A stretch of 13,948 nucleotides of DNA, taken from positions 1 to 13,948 of the forward strand of contig CAZKWC010000074.1 of NCBI GenBank assembly GCA_964556425.1, in the 5' to 3' direction. The position numbers and the translations under genes were made by a program. This document shows, one piece after another, positions 6,149 through 12,938 of this stretch. Origin of the DNA: JALQUL01 sp964556425. Lineage in GTDB: Bacteria > Pseudomonadota > Gammaproteobacteria > Burkholderiales > Burkholderiaceae_C. Under the pieces are notes generated by a model, which saw only the letters and a program-made list of their open reading frames with translations, was not told where the DNA came from and did no database searches. Every line of letters starts with the position of its first letter. Position 1 is the first letter of the stretch.

Positions 6149-7129
6149 TTAAGTGTTGGGTGTTACCACTATTTTTCCTAAAACTCCACGGCTCGCCATA
6201 TGTGCAAAGGCTTGATGCAACTCTTGTAAAGGCCAAGTTTTATCAATCAGGGGCTTTACTAATCCTTGTTGATACCATTGAACTAATTCTTGCATCATCA
6301 GTGCATTGGCTTTGGGTTCACGTTTAGCAAACTCTCCCCAAAAAACGCCCACTAATGAAGCGCCTTTTAATAATAATAAATTCCAAGGGAGTGCTGGAAT
6401 AGGGCCAGAAGCAAAACCCACCACCAACATTCGACCTCGCCAAGCAATAGATCGTAAGGCCGCCTCGCTTATTTCACCGCCTACAGGGTCATAAATAATG
6501 TCAGGTCCTTTGCCAGCCGTGATTTCTTTGAGTTTTTCGCGAAGGTTATCGGTTTGGTAATTGATGGCAAAGTCGGCACCACTATCTAAACAAAATTGAC
6601 ATTTCTCAGGGCTAGAAGCCGCTGCAATCACAATCGCACCTTTTGCTTTTGCAATTTGAATAGCTGCAGTCCCAACTCCTCCAGCTGCACCTAAAATAAG
6701 GACAGTTTCGCCGGCCTTTAATTGACCCCTATCTAGCAGAGCATGGTGTGAGGTAGCATAGGTCATGATAAACGCACTGGCATCGATGGCAGGGAAATTT
6801 TCGGGTAGAGGTAAACACATTGCTGCAGGAGCTAAAACATGAGTGGCAAAACCGCCTGTACCACTTAGGCAAGCTACTTTTTGTCCGACTTTTAAATGTT
6901 GAACTTCATCTCCTATTGCCTCAATCGTGCCAGCATATTCTGCACCTGGTACAAAGGGCAAAGGCGGCTTGATTTGGTACTTGTTTTGTACGATTAAAAT
7001 ATCTGGAAAATTAAGACTAGCCGCCTCTATTTTAATTAATACTTCTTTGGCACTGGGGCTTGGAGTGGGTAATTCTGTCCATTCTAGTGCGTCAACTCCT
7101 GTGGGTTGGGTACATAACCAAGCATGCAT
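6149..7129 (-). CDS. Zinc-free MDR-family NAD(P)H:quinone oxidoreductase-like protein
   Basis: This 326-residue protein belongs to the medium-chain dehydrogenase/reductase superfamily, quinone oxidoreductase branch. It has a GroES-like N-terminal domain with SLNFPDILIVQNKY and PGAEYAGTIEAIG (61-73), and a Rossmann domain with the cofactor motif ILGAAGGVGTAAIQIAKAKG (residues 145-164). NYQTDN and DIIYDPVGGEI are also typical. The catalytic and structural zinc cysteine sets of alcohol dehydrogenases are not evident, supporting the zinc-free quinone oxidoreductase group. It probably reduces quinones or activated alkenes with NADPH in the cytoplasm, but the substrate cannot be read from sequence, and acyl-CoA or enone reductases are possible. 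The ATG at 7129 follows AAGGAA with 6-nt spacing. It lies just upstream of the gcv promoter on the same strand, 65 nt before the riboswitch, with no strong terminator between them, so read-through into gcv is possible. Confidence 0.88.
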   Translation of the reverse strand: MHAWLCTQPTGVDALEWTELPTPSPSAKEVLIKIEAASLNFPDILIVQNKYQIKPPLPFVPGAEYAGTIEAIGDEVQHLKVGQKVACLSGTGGFATHVLAPAAMCLPLPENFPAIDASAFIMTYATSHHALLDRGQLKAGETVLILGAAGGVGTAAIQIAKAKGAIVIAAASSPEKCQFCLDSGADFAINYQTDNLREKLKEITAGKGPDIIYDPVGGEISEAALRSIAWRGRMLVVGFASGPIPALPWNLLLLKGASLVGVFWGEFAKREPKANALMMQELVQWYQQGLVKPLIDKTWPLQELHQAFAHMASRGVLGKIVVTPNT

Positions 7130-7194
7130 AATTGTTTCCTTTTTGTGGCGATTGTTTAAAATACAATAATTACCCTATTTTTGTAGGCTACGCT

Positions 7195-7223
7195 ACCTTA
7201 AAGTTGGAGCATTTGCTTGTCAA
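7195..7223 (-). promoter_or_regulatory. Candidate promoter for the quinone oxidoreductase gene
   Basis: On the minus strand a perfect TTGACA (7223-7218) is followed after 17 bp by TAAGGT (7200-7195). The -35 is ideal, the -10 poor (3/6). The start would be near 7188, leaving a leader of about 59 nt. A GTAG...CTAC inverted motif overlaps the region just downstream. Confidence 0.4.
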
Positions 7224-7283
7224 TCGCTATGGTGACCCACTTTGCAAATCCTCATGTTAAAGCCTCTTACTTGTAAAAGGGCA

Positions 7284-7316
7284 AAAGTATTTAGTTAATA
7301 AGCTTTAAAATACTTT
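7284..7316. repeat. Perfect 9-bp inverted repeat in the qor-pcm divergent region
   Basis: AAAGTATTT (7284-7292) and AAATACTTT (7308-7316) are exact reverse complements with a 15-nt spacer. The right arm overlaps the candidate -35 of the pcm promoter, so it could be an operator. The rest of the 300-nt intergenic region (7130-7429) holds the two promoter candidates and no gene. Confidence 0.4.
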
Positions 7317-7341
7317 ATAAACTATCACCTATTTGTATAAT
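7314..7341 (+). promoter_or_regulatory. Candidate promoter for pcm
   Basis: A consensus TATAAT (7336-7341) lies 16 bp after TTTATA (7314-7319, 4/6 match to TTGACA). The predicted start near 7348 leaves an 82-nt leader before the ATG at 7430. Two further TAAAAT boxes (about 7376 and 7396) are possible alternatives. Confidence 0.4.
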
Positions 7342-7429
7342 TTGTACTCGTGCCTTGAAAAATTGCTGCTTGTCTTAAAATCTTTTGTGTGCCTTAAAAT
7401 AACTGTATTCATTTTTATAAAAGGTTGAA

Positions 7430-8395
7430 ATGAACAAAAAAGCTAGTTTTCCTGCCAAGCTAGATACCAGTCATATTTCTCATGGGGAACCGCAACGTCC
7501 CAAATCGAGTTATGTGCCGAAACCGGCACCGCAACCCCTTGACCTTGAAACGGTAGTATCACCTGCATTAATTTCTAGTCCTTCGCCTGCGGTTTTTCAA
7601 AACAATTTAGCACTCAAAAATCTTTCCACCACTAAAAGTGTCAATCTAGTCGGTAAAAAATCCCCAAACGATTCTTTTTCTCCCGATTTATCCCTTAATT
7701 CTTCTGCACTTGTTGGCAGAAATGTGCCAATTGGTGCAGATTGGTCAGTCGCCCATAGGGCAAGGCTGGTAGAAGCATTGCAAACAAGAGATTATTTGCA
7801 TCCCTTAGTAGTAAAAGCAATGTTAAAAGTCGAACGACATCGCTTTATTGACAGTGCACTTCAAGCTCAAGCCTATCAAGATACAAGTTTGCCAATTGGT
7901 TTGGGTCAAACCATTTCTAAACCAAGCGTGGTGGCAAGAATGATTACCCTTTTACTTGATGAGTGTGATTTTCCACTGACAAGAGTACTAGAGATTGGTA
8001 CGGGATGTGGTTATCAAGCTGCGGTGCTTAGTCATATTGCAAAAGAAGTGTATTCAATTGAACGTCTGAAGCAACTTTACGACAAGGCGATTCAAAATAT
8101 ACGCCCACTTTTGTTACCTAATTTACATATGCTGTTTGGTGATGGCATGAAGGGTTTTCCTTCGGGTGCCCCTTATTCCGCAATTATCTCTGCTGCAGGA
8201 GGTATTGAAATTATGAGTTCATGGGTGCATCAATTAGCTATTGGGGGTTGTATTCTGGCACCAACTGCAACCCATGGTCATGCGGGTGATCCTAAGGTCC
8301 AATCACTCATGTTGCTTAAAAAAACTCCTCAAGGAATTATTACTAAAACTTTTGAGGCCGTTCATTTTGTGCCTTTAAAATCTGGTGTTGGATAA
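7430..8395 (+). CDS. pcm: Protein-L-isoaspartate O-methyltransferase with long N-terminal extension
   Basis: Pcm uses S-adenosylmethionine to methylate isoaspartyl residues in damaged proteins, starting their repair in the cytoplasm. The catalytic domain (residues about 105-316) contains the family motifs LPIGLGQTISKPSVVARM (154-171), the SAM-binding motif I LEIGTGCGYQ (187-196), an acidic ribose-binding YSIE (208-211), GDG (237-239) and WVHQLAIGGCILAP (265-278). The first ~100 residues are a Ser/Pro-rich, probably disordered extension absent from E. coli Pcm (about 208 aa) but common in Burkholderiales homologues. The expected TA[AG] segment after the GDG region reads IISAAGG, a mild variation. 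The ATG at 7430 follows AAGG with 6-nt spacing. It is followed by nlpD after 265 nt, a conserved order (surE-pcm-nlpD-rpoS) in many proteobacteria; surE is not upstream here. Confidence 0.93.
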   Translation: MNKKASFPAKLDTSHISHGEPQRPKSSYVPKPAPQPLDLETVVSPALISSPSPAVFQNNLALKNLSTTKSVNLVGKKSPNDSFSPDLSLNSSALVGRNVPIGADWSVAHRARLVEALQTRDYLHPLVVKAMLKVERHRFIDSALQAQAYQDTSLPIGLGQTISKPSVVARMITLLLDECDFPLTRVLEIGTGCGYQAAVLSHIAKEVYSIERLKQLYDKAIQNIRPLLLPNLHMLFGDGMKGFPSGAPYSAIISAAGGIEIMSSWVHQLAIGGCILAPTATHGHAGDPKVQSLMLLKKTPQGIITKTFEAVHFVPLKSGVG

Positions 8396-8537
8396 ACAAA
8401 AAAACCACTAATATTTCTTTTTTTTCAGACTTCAATTCAATACGGCGGTTTGGTTTTCTCATCCAATCGTATTTTTTTGGGTAAAGGCTTGAAATTTTTG
8501 TTAACTTTGGATAAAAAGTCCTAATAACAAGAAAAAA

Positions 8538-8564
8538 TCGACTAATTGAATTGTTTGATATGAT
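8538..8564 (+). promoter_or_regulatory. Candidate extended -10 promoter for nlpD
   Basis: TGA-TATGAT (8556-8564) is an extended -10 element, with TCGACT (8538-8543, 4/6) 15 bp before the hexamer. The start near 8571 would leave about 90 nt before the nlpD ATG. The long 265-nt gap after pcm supports separate transcription of nlpD. Confidence 0.4.
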
Positions 8565-8660
8565 TTATAGGCGACAATTGAAGAAACCAAAACTCAAAAA
8601 TAAATTTTTAATTTTTAACTCCGTCATTTTTTATTTTCAAGTGATAGTAAAAGGTAGTAA

Positions 8661-9593
8661 ATGCGCAAATTTTTCAATAGTCTAAGCACTAGAAGTAGTC
8701 AACCAGTCAAGCTTTTGACAATGGTAGTGCTTAGTTGTACTTTATTGGCGTGTGCTAACAGCACCAATAATTGGGCGCCGGTCGAAGACAGAAGTAATAA
8801 AATTAGTGTGGGCTCTAAACCTGTAGGAACCGCTATAGGTGGTTCTAATCTTAACTCCAGTAATTTTGATCCTAATCGTCCTGGTTATGTGATTGTTCGT
8901 CCTGGTGATACGCTTCGCAAAATTGCCTCCGAAAACAATGTCAATTGGCAAGACCTAGTTCGTTGGAATAATCTTGAAAACCCTAACCAGATTGAACCAG
9001 GACAGAGTTTAAAAGTTTCAGGTACACCTGGCCCTGGTACTGCGGTTGTTCCTTCGTCTTCTACTACTCAAGGCTCTAGGCCAGTGGCAACTGTGGTATT
9101 GGGCAGTACAGACAACTCAAGTGCCCCTAGTAAACCAGTAGCAAGTACTACTCCTACTCCTACTCCAACTACTTCTGCCAATAACAGCAGTAATTTACCC
9201 CCTGTCAATCCCTCCATGGGAGATGAGGGAGTCGCTTGGATGTGGCCTAACAATGGGCCAGTTATCGCTAACTTTGATGAAGTTAAAAATAAGGGCATTG
9301 ATATTTCAGGCAAAGCCGGTGACCCAGTTTACGCAGTTGCCGATGGTGTTGTGATTCATGCGGCATCTTTGCGTGGTTTTGGTAATTTGGTAATTTTAAA
9401 ACACAACAACACTTATATTAGTGCGTATGGGCATAATCAAACGCTTTTAGTCAAAGAAGATCAACAAATTAAAAAGGGTCAAAAAATTGCTGAAATGGGT
9501 AATACTGGTGCTGATCAAGTCAAACTGCATTTTGAAATTCGCAGGCAAGGCAAACCAGTAGATCCACTCAAATATTTGCCTCCCCGTAAATAA
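8661..9593 (+). CDS. nlpD: NlpD-like lipoprotein: LysM plus degenerate LytM (peptidase M23) domain
   Basis: This 310-residue outer-membrane-type lipoprotein has an N-terminal signal with lipobox LLAC (lipidated Cys31). A LysM peptidoglycan-binding domain spans about residues 74-119 (GYVIVRPGDTLRKIA ... IEPGQSLKV). A Pro/Ser/Thr linker (about 122-185, with a PTPTPT run) leads to a C-terminal LytM/M23 domain (about 195-306). The M23 metal ligands are not intact: the usual HxGxD reads KGID and the HxH segment reads KLHFEI, with Lys in place of the first His in each. This matches family members such as NlpD and EnvC, which activate cell-wall amidases rather than cut peptidoglycan. A role in daughter-cell separation is inferred. 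The ATG follows AAGG with 7-nt spacing. A strong terminator ends the unit, and rpoS does not follow. Confidence 0.92.
   Translation: MRKFFNSLSTRSSQPVKLLTMVVLSCTLLACANSTNNWAPVEDRSNKISVGSKPVGTAIGGSNLNSSNFDPNRPGYVIVRPGDTLRKIASENNVNWQDLVRWNNLENPNQIEPGQSLKVSGTPGPGTAVVPSSSTTQGSRPVATVVLGSTDNSSAPSKPVASTTPTPTPTTSANNSSNLPPVNPSMGDEGVAWMWPNNGPVIANFDEVKNKGIDISGKAGDPVYAVADGVVIHAASLRGFGNLVILKHNNTYISAYGHNQTLLVKEDQQIKKGQKIAEMGNTGADQVKLHFEIRRQGKPVDPLKYLPPRK
9148..9165 (+). repeat. CTACTC hexamer x3 inside nlpD
   Basis: Three exact tandem copies of CTACTC encode the PTPTPT part of the NlpD linker. Being a multiple of three, copy-number change would only lengthen or shorten the linker. Three copies are too few to claim active variation. 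Confidence 0.6.
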
Positions 9594-9605
9594 AAATCTA
9601 TTTTT

Positions 9606-9630
9606 AAAAGGCCATTTGTGGCCTTTTTTT
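9606..9630 (+). terminator. Rho-independent terminator after nlpD (probably bidirectional)
   Basis: AAAAGGCCA (9606-9614) pairs with TGGCCTTTT (9619-9627) around a TTTG loop, and a T7 run spans 9624-9630. It lies 13 nt after the nlpD stop and 3 nt before the stop of the convergent PAS-LuxR gene. The flanking A-run makes it usable, less strongly, on the minus strand. Confidence 0.9.
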
Positions 9631-9632
9631 AT

Positions 9633-10187
9633 TTATAAAGACATCAGTTTTTGCACTAAATCAGCAGTGCTAATCGCTTTTAATTTGCGCATTAAATTAG
9701 CCCTGTAAATCTCTATGGTGCGTGGGCTAATAAGTAACATTTTGGCAATTTCTTTGGTTTTTAAACCATTTAATAATAAAGCGGCTACCTCTCTTTCACG
9801 AGCCGTTAAATCGGTTTTAACTGCTCGCTGCGAAGATAGATCTTCAAAACTCCAAATCCCTGCTTCATGAGGGTCGTTTCGGTTAAGTGCTCTACCGCTT
9901 ACATGACACCAAAAAATCTCACCACTGAATCGTTTCATTAGACGGTCATCGCTGTAAAACCCTTTTGCATTCAAGATAGGCGCAATTTTGGCGCCTGTTC
10001 TTTCAAATTCATCATGACTAGGATAAAGAGCACTAAATGACTGACCTTGCAATACTTCCAAAGACGCTTCAAACATTTCTGATAATCGTTGGTTGCAATC
10101 TACAATAATGCGGTTTCTTGACAAAATTAAACCCACAGGTGCTAATTGAAATGCGGTTTTATAGTCAAGGGCAGGTAGAGATTCCAT
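9633..10187 (-). CDS. PAS domain - LuxR-type HTH transcriptional regulator
   Basis: A single-chain regulator of 184 residues from the ATG at 10187. A PAS-type sensory domain (about residues 10-120: YKTAFQLAPVGLILS, IIVDCNQRLSEMF, RFSGEIFWCHVSG, EDLSSQRAV) is followed by a LuxR/NarL-type helix-turn-helix (about 126-184: LTAREREVAALLLNGLKTK, ISPRTIEIYRANLMRKL). There is no phosphoacceptor receiver domain, so a small ligand or redox signal sensed by the PAS fold is more likely than phosphorelay control; this is inference. A TTG at 10205 would add six residues (MTNRLK), but neither start has a clear Shine-Dalgarno sequence. I prefer the ATG because LPALDYKTAF then sits near the N-terminus. It is convergent with nlpD and divergent from the CoA-transferase operon, whose upstream region carries a strong inverted repeat, making that operon its most likely target. 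Confidence 0.88.
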   Translation of the reverse strand: MESLPALDYKTAFQLAPVGLILSRNRIIVDCNQRLSEMFEASLEVLQGQSFSALYPSHDEFERTGAKIAPILNAKGFYSDDRLMKRFSGEIFWCHVSGRALNRNDPHEAGIWSFEDLSSQRAVKTDLTAREREVAALLLNGLKTKEIAKMLLISPRTIEIYRANLMRKLKAISTADLVQKLMSL

Positions 10188-10377
10188 TTTTAATCTGTTT
10201 GTCAAAGTAAAGAATGCTACTGTTCAATTCAAGACATGTTAGCATGAAGGGTTAGAGATAACTTATGGCTTTGTTTTGGGTGCTCAATCTTATTTTGGGG
10301 AGAGAGCTAATTGAGTGAAGCAGCTTGCCTATTCAAATGGTTGTCAAAAATGTGTTGAAAAGTAGTTTTTAGAGCCA

Positions 10378-10399
10378 TTTATTCAATTATTTGAATAAA
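10378..10399. repeat. Perfect 9-bp inverted repeat TTTATTCAA-N4-TTGAATAAA
   Basis: TTTATTCAA (10378-10386) and TTGAATAAA (10391-10399) are exact reverse complements with a 4-nt spacer. It lies about 80 nt before scoA and 26 nt before the ACTACGTA repeat, in the divergent region between the PAS-LuxR gene and scoA. It resembles an operator for a dimeric regulator; none can be assigned. The rest of the 10188-10479 intergenic region holds no gene. Confidence 0.5.
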
Positions 10400-10424
10400 A
10401 AATCTCAGGATAAACGATTACGAA

Positions 10425-10450
10425 ATACTACGTAGTCTAATACGTAGTAT
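10425..10450. promoter_or_regulatory. Candidate operator: ATACTACGTA-N6-TACGTAGTAT upstream of scoA
   Basis: A perfect 10-bp inverted repeat (arms 10425-10434 and 10441-10450, spacer GTCTAA), each arm containing the self-complementary TACGTA. It is centred about 42 bp before the scoA GTG and is by far the most GC-containing, exact palindrome in the window. Such sites bind dimeric HTH regulators, and the divergent PAS-LuxR gene is the natural candidate. Its position so close to the start codon means it overlaps or adjoins the core promoter, so either activation or repression is possible. Confidence 0.7.
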
Positions 10451-10479
10451 GCTTAGATTCTGCTTAAAAGGAGCTTGTT

Positions 10480-11187
10480 GTGAATAAAATTTATCCGAGT
10501 GCTGCTGATGCCTTAAAAGGTGTTGTACAAGATAACCAACTCATTGCGGTGGGTGGTTTTGGTTTGTGTGGAATCCCTGAAGCCTTAATTGATGCTTTGC
10601 GTGATAGCGGGGTTAAAAATTTAACCGCTATTTCTAATAATGCTGGCGTTGATGGTTTTGGTTTGGGCAAATTGCTTGAAACCCGTCAAATCAAAAAAAT
10701 GATTTCCAGTTATGTAGGCGAAAACAAAGAGTTTGAACGCCAATATTTAGCCGGCGAACTCGAGCTTGAATTTACACCGCAAGGCACTTTAGCTGAAAAG
10801 TTGCGCGCTGGCGGTGCTGGTATTCCGGCCTTTTTTACTAAAACAGGTGTGGGTACTATTGTGGCAGAGGGTAAAGAATTGCGTGAGTTTGACGGCGAAA
10901 CCTACGTCATGGAGCGTTCTTTGGTGCCTGAAGTTTCATTGGTAAAAGCGGCAGTTGCCGACAAGTCTGGTAACTTGCGTTTTAATTTAACTGCTCGTAA
11001 CTTTAATCCTGCAGCTGCAATGGCTGGCAAGCTTTGTATCGTTGAAGTAGAAAAAATCGTTGAAGTAGGCGAATTAGGCCCTGATGATATTCATTTGCCA
11101 GGTATTTATGTACACCGTATTGTGTTAAATGCCCATCCTGAAAAGCGTATTGAAAAACGCACCATCACTGAAACATCTGGAGTTTAA
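10480..11187 (+). CDS. scoA: 3-oxoacid CoA-transferase subunit A (succinyl-CoA:acetoacetate type)
   Basis: The A subunit of a family I CoA-transferase, 235 residues, the usual length for ScoA. The glycine-rich CoA-binding segment GGFGLCGIPE lies at residues 25-34, with SNNAGVDGFGLG and AGGAGIPAFFTKTGVGT further on, all typical. With subunit B it would move CoA from succinyl-CoA to acetoacetate or a related 3-oxoacid, linking ketone body or polyhydroxybutyrate breakdown to acetyl-CoA. 3-Oxoadipate (PcaI-like) cannot be excluded from sequence alone. The start is GTG at 10480 behind AAGGAG with 6-nt spacing. The stop is 2 nt before the scoB ATG, so the two are translationally coupled. Regulation probably acts through the inverted repeat at 10425-10450. 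Confidence 0.95.
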   Translation: MNKIYPSAADALKGVVQDNQLIAVGGFGLCGIPEALIDALRDSGVKNLTAISNNAGVDGFGLGKLLETRQIKKMISSYVGENKEFERQYLAGELELEFTPQGTLAEKLRAGGAGIPAFFTKTGVGTIVAEGKELREFDGETYVMERSLVPEVSLVKAAVADKSGNLRFNLTARNFNPAAAMAGKLCIVEVEKIVEVGELGPDDIHLPGIYVHRIVLNAHPEKRIEKRTITETSGV

Positions 11188-11189
11188 TC

Positions 11190-11831
11190 ATGAGCTGGAG
11201 TCAAGATCAAATGGCCGCCCGCGCCGCTAAAGAATTACAAGACGGGTTTTATGTGAATTTAGGAATTGGATTGCCTACATTAGTGGCCAATCATGTTCCT
11301 TCTGATGTTGAAGTTTGGTTGCAAAGTGAAAATGGTATGTTGGGAATTGGTCCATTCCCTACCGAAGATGAGGTCAATCCTGACCTTATCAACGCGGGTA
11401 AACAAACCGTCACTACCATTGCTGGATCATCCATTTTTGGCTCTGAACAATCATTTGCCATGATTCGTGGTGGCAAAATTAATCTTAGCATTTTAGGTGC
11501 TATGCAAGTAAGCGAAAATGGTGATTTGGCTAACTGGATGATTCCAGGAAAAATGGTCAAAGGCATGGGTGGTGCGATGGATTTGGTCGCAGGTGTAGCC
11601 CGTGTGATTATTTTGATGGAGCATGTGGCCAAGAAAAAAGATGGCACAGAAGACATGAAAATTTTGCCACAATGCACATTGCCATTAACCGGTTTAGGTG
11701 TAGTCGATCGTATCATTACTGACCTGGCCGTTATGGACGTAACCGATGCAGGTTTAAAAGTAGTTGAACTCGCCCCAGGTGTTACTTTTGATGTATTACA
11801 AAGTAAAACGGGTGTGAAATTAATTGCCTAA
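11190..11831 (+). CDS. scoB: 3-oxoacid CoA-transferase subunit B
   Basis: The B subunit, 213 residues, carrying the catalytic glutamate: SENGMLG at residues 46-52, with Glu47 expected to form the glutamyl-CoA intermediate. Other typical segments are YVNLGIGLPTLVANH, GGKINLSILGAMQV, NWMIPGKMVKGMGGAMDLV and LPLTGLGVVD. It starts 2 nt after scoA, with GGAG of its ribosome site inside the scoA end. It completes a heteromeric transferase with ScoA in the cytoplasm. The unit ends at a strong terminator, so the operon appears limited to these two genes; no thiolase or 3-hydroxybutyrate dehydrogenase accompanies them here. Confidence 0.95.
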   Translation: MSWSQDQMAARAAKELQDGFYVNLGIGLPTLVANHVPSDVEVWLQSENGMLGIGPFPTEDEVNPDLINAGKQTVTTIAGSSIFGSEQSFAMIRGGKINLSILGAMQVSENGDLANWMIPGKMVKGMGGAMDLVAGVARVIILMEHVAKKKDGTEDMKILPQCTLPLTGLGVVDRIITDLAVMDVTDAGLKVVELAPGVTFDVLQSKTGVKLIA

Positions 11832-11832
11832 A

Positions 11833-11850
11833 TAATTGTTTCAACAATTA
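11833..11850. repeat. Inverted repeat TAATTGTT-TC-AACAATTA just after scoB
   Basis: Exact 8-bp arms (11833-11840, 11843-11850) separated by 2 nt, immediately downstream of the scoB stop and directly before the terminator stem. As RNA it would form a 6-bp hairpin with a TTTCAA loop, possibly protecting the 3' end. Confidence 0.45.
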
Positions 11851-11852
11851 GT

Positions 11853-11889
11853 AAAGCCTCTTATTGATTTTTAATAAGAGGCTTTTTTT
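11853..11889 (+). terminator. Strong Rho-independent terminator of the scoAB operon
   Basis: AAAGCCTCTTATT (11853-11865) pairs perfectly over 13 bp with AATAAGAGGCTTT (11873-11885), and a T7 run spans 11883-11889. It lies between the convergent stops of scoB (11831) and the LysR gene (11911). The A-run on the other side is short, so it mainly serves the plus strand. Confidence 0.93.
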
Positions 11890-11910
11890 ATGACTCAATA
11901 GCCAAGTGAT

Positions 11911-12816
11911 TTAGGTGTTGCCTGCCTCAGCCACTAACCAGTCTTTGAGTGCAATTACATCTGGTCTTAAGGGCCTGTTGCGACCGGCAATAATTTGAAA
12001 CGGATGTTGGGTTTGAACTTTATCGGCAATCACTTGCACCAATTGCCCCTGTGTTAAAGTGGCTTTTATTAAATGGCCCCAACCCAGCGCAATACCTTGT
12101 CCCTCTAGTGCGGCTTGCAAAATAATCGAATAATCATTAAAACGAAATTGTTTGTTCCCTTTGGGCAAACTCACACCCAATCGAGACAACCATGTGGCCC
12201 AGTCCATTCGAGAGCGATAGCGTTCTTCTAGATGTAAAAGCGTGTGCTGAACTAAGTCTGCAGGTTTAGTTATAGGACCATGCGCAGCCAAATAACTGGG
12301 GCTACAAACGGCATAAATTTCTTCATTCACAAACGGCCAACGCCTATGCTTGGAAAACTCACCCGAGCCTAATGGAATGGCTAAATCCACTTGGTCTTGC
12401 TCGATGTCTTTATCATCGTCAATCGTAATACAACGCAATTCAATTTGTGGATGTTTTAGTTTAAAGCGAGCAATTCTTGGCAATAACCACCAAGTCGCAG
12501 TAGCAGTTGATACCGCTAAGCTAACGGGTTGATTGGGTTTAGTGGCTTTGACATCTTTTAGTGCTTGCTCGATTAAAGTAAGGCCTAAGCCAGCTTGTTC
12601 TAACAATTGTTGCCCCGCCACGGTTACTTTTACCCCCTTATGTTGTCTATCAAAAAGTACCACCCCAATGGCATCTTCTAACTTGCGAATAGAGTGGCTG
12701 ACAGCGGGTTGGCTAATGTGTAACTCTTGTGCTGCAGCAGTAAAACTGCCAGTTCGGGCGGCTGCCTCAAAAGTGAGTAAACCATTCATAACAGGAAGTT
12801 CAAATCGGTTGGCCAT
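11911..12816 (-). CDS. LysR-family transcriptional regulator, GcvA-like
   Basis: A 301-residue LysR-type regulator of normal length. The N-terminal winged HTH (about residues 8-67) has TGSFTAAAQELHISQPAVSHSI and LEDAIGVVLFDR. The C-terminal periplasmic-binding-protein-like effector domain (about 93-297) includes VDLAIPLGSG, EIYAVCSPSYL, RFNDYSIILQAALEGQGIALGWGHLI. The closest general similarity is to the GcvA group, a broad set whose name does not prove control of gcv. It diverges from the MttB-family gene across 122 bp, the classic arrangement in which a LysR protein controls its neighbour, so a methylated-amine-related ligand is an inference. No good Shine-Dalgarno sequence precedes the ATG at 12816. 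Confidence 0.92.
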   Translation of the reverse strand: MANRFELPVMNGLLTFEAAARTGSFTAAAQELHISQPAVSHSIRKLEDAIGVVLFDRQHKGVKVTVAGQQLLEQAGLGLTLIEQALKDVKATKPNQPVSLAVSTATATWWLLPRIARFKLKHPQIELRCITIDDDKDIEQDQVDLAIPLGSGEFSKHRRWPFVNEEIYAVCSPSYLAAHGPITKPADLVQHTLLHLEERYRSRMDWATWLSRLGVSLPKGNKQFRFNDYSIILQAALEGQGIALGWGHLIKATLTQGQLVQVIADKVQTQHPFQIIAGRNRPLRPDVIALKDWLVAEAGNT

Positions 12817-12842
12817 AAATTAAAGTTATGTCTTTGATGAAA

Positions 12843-12890
12843 ATAATAGGGGGTCACAAGTCAGCTATTTCAAGCTAAGATTACCCGTAA
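12843..12890. promoter_or_regulatory. LysR / mttB-family divergent control region
   Basis: The 122-nt gap 12817-12938 must hold both promoters. For the LysR gene, TTGAAA (12873-12868) and TATTAT (12848-12843) lie 19 bp apart on the minus strand, a loose spacing. TTACCCGTAA (12881-12890) is a short palindrome that could be part of a LysR site. No convincing -10/-35 pair was found for the rightward gene, as expected if it needs an activator. Assignments are tentative. Confidence 0.3.
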
Positions 12891-12938
12891 GTAAAGCATA
12901 TTTTTAAATGTTAACCGCAAATTCAAAGGAATTGAGTC

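Noticed and set aside
6306..7169. Plus-strand frames inside the quinone oxidoreductase gene
   Set aside because: Antisense shadows of a gene with clear Rossmann and GroES-like motifs.
11291..11716. 141-codon minus-strand frame inside scoB
   Set aside because: Antisense shadow; scoB has its catalytic SENG motif, a ribosome site and tight coupling to scoA.
12350..12823. Plus-strand frames over the LysR gene
   Set aside because: Complementary to a full-length LysR-family protein with an intact HTH and effector domain.
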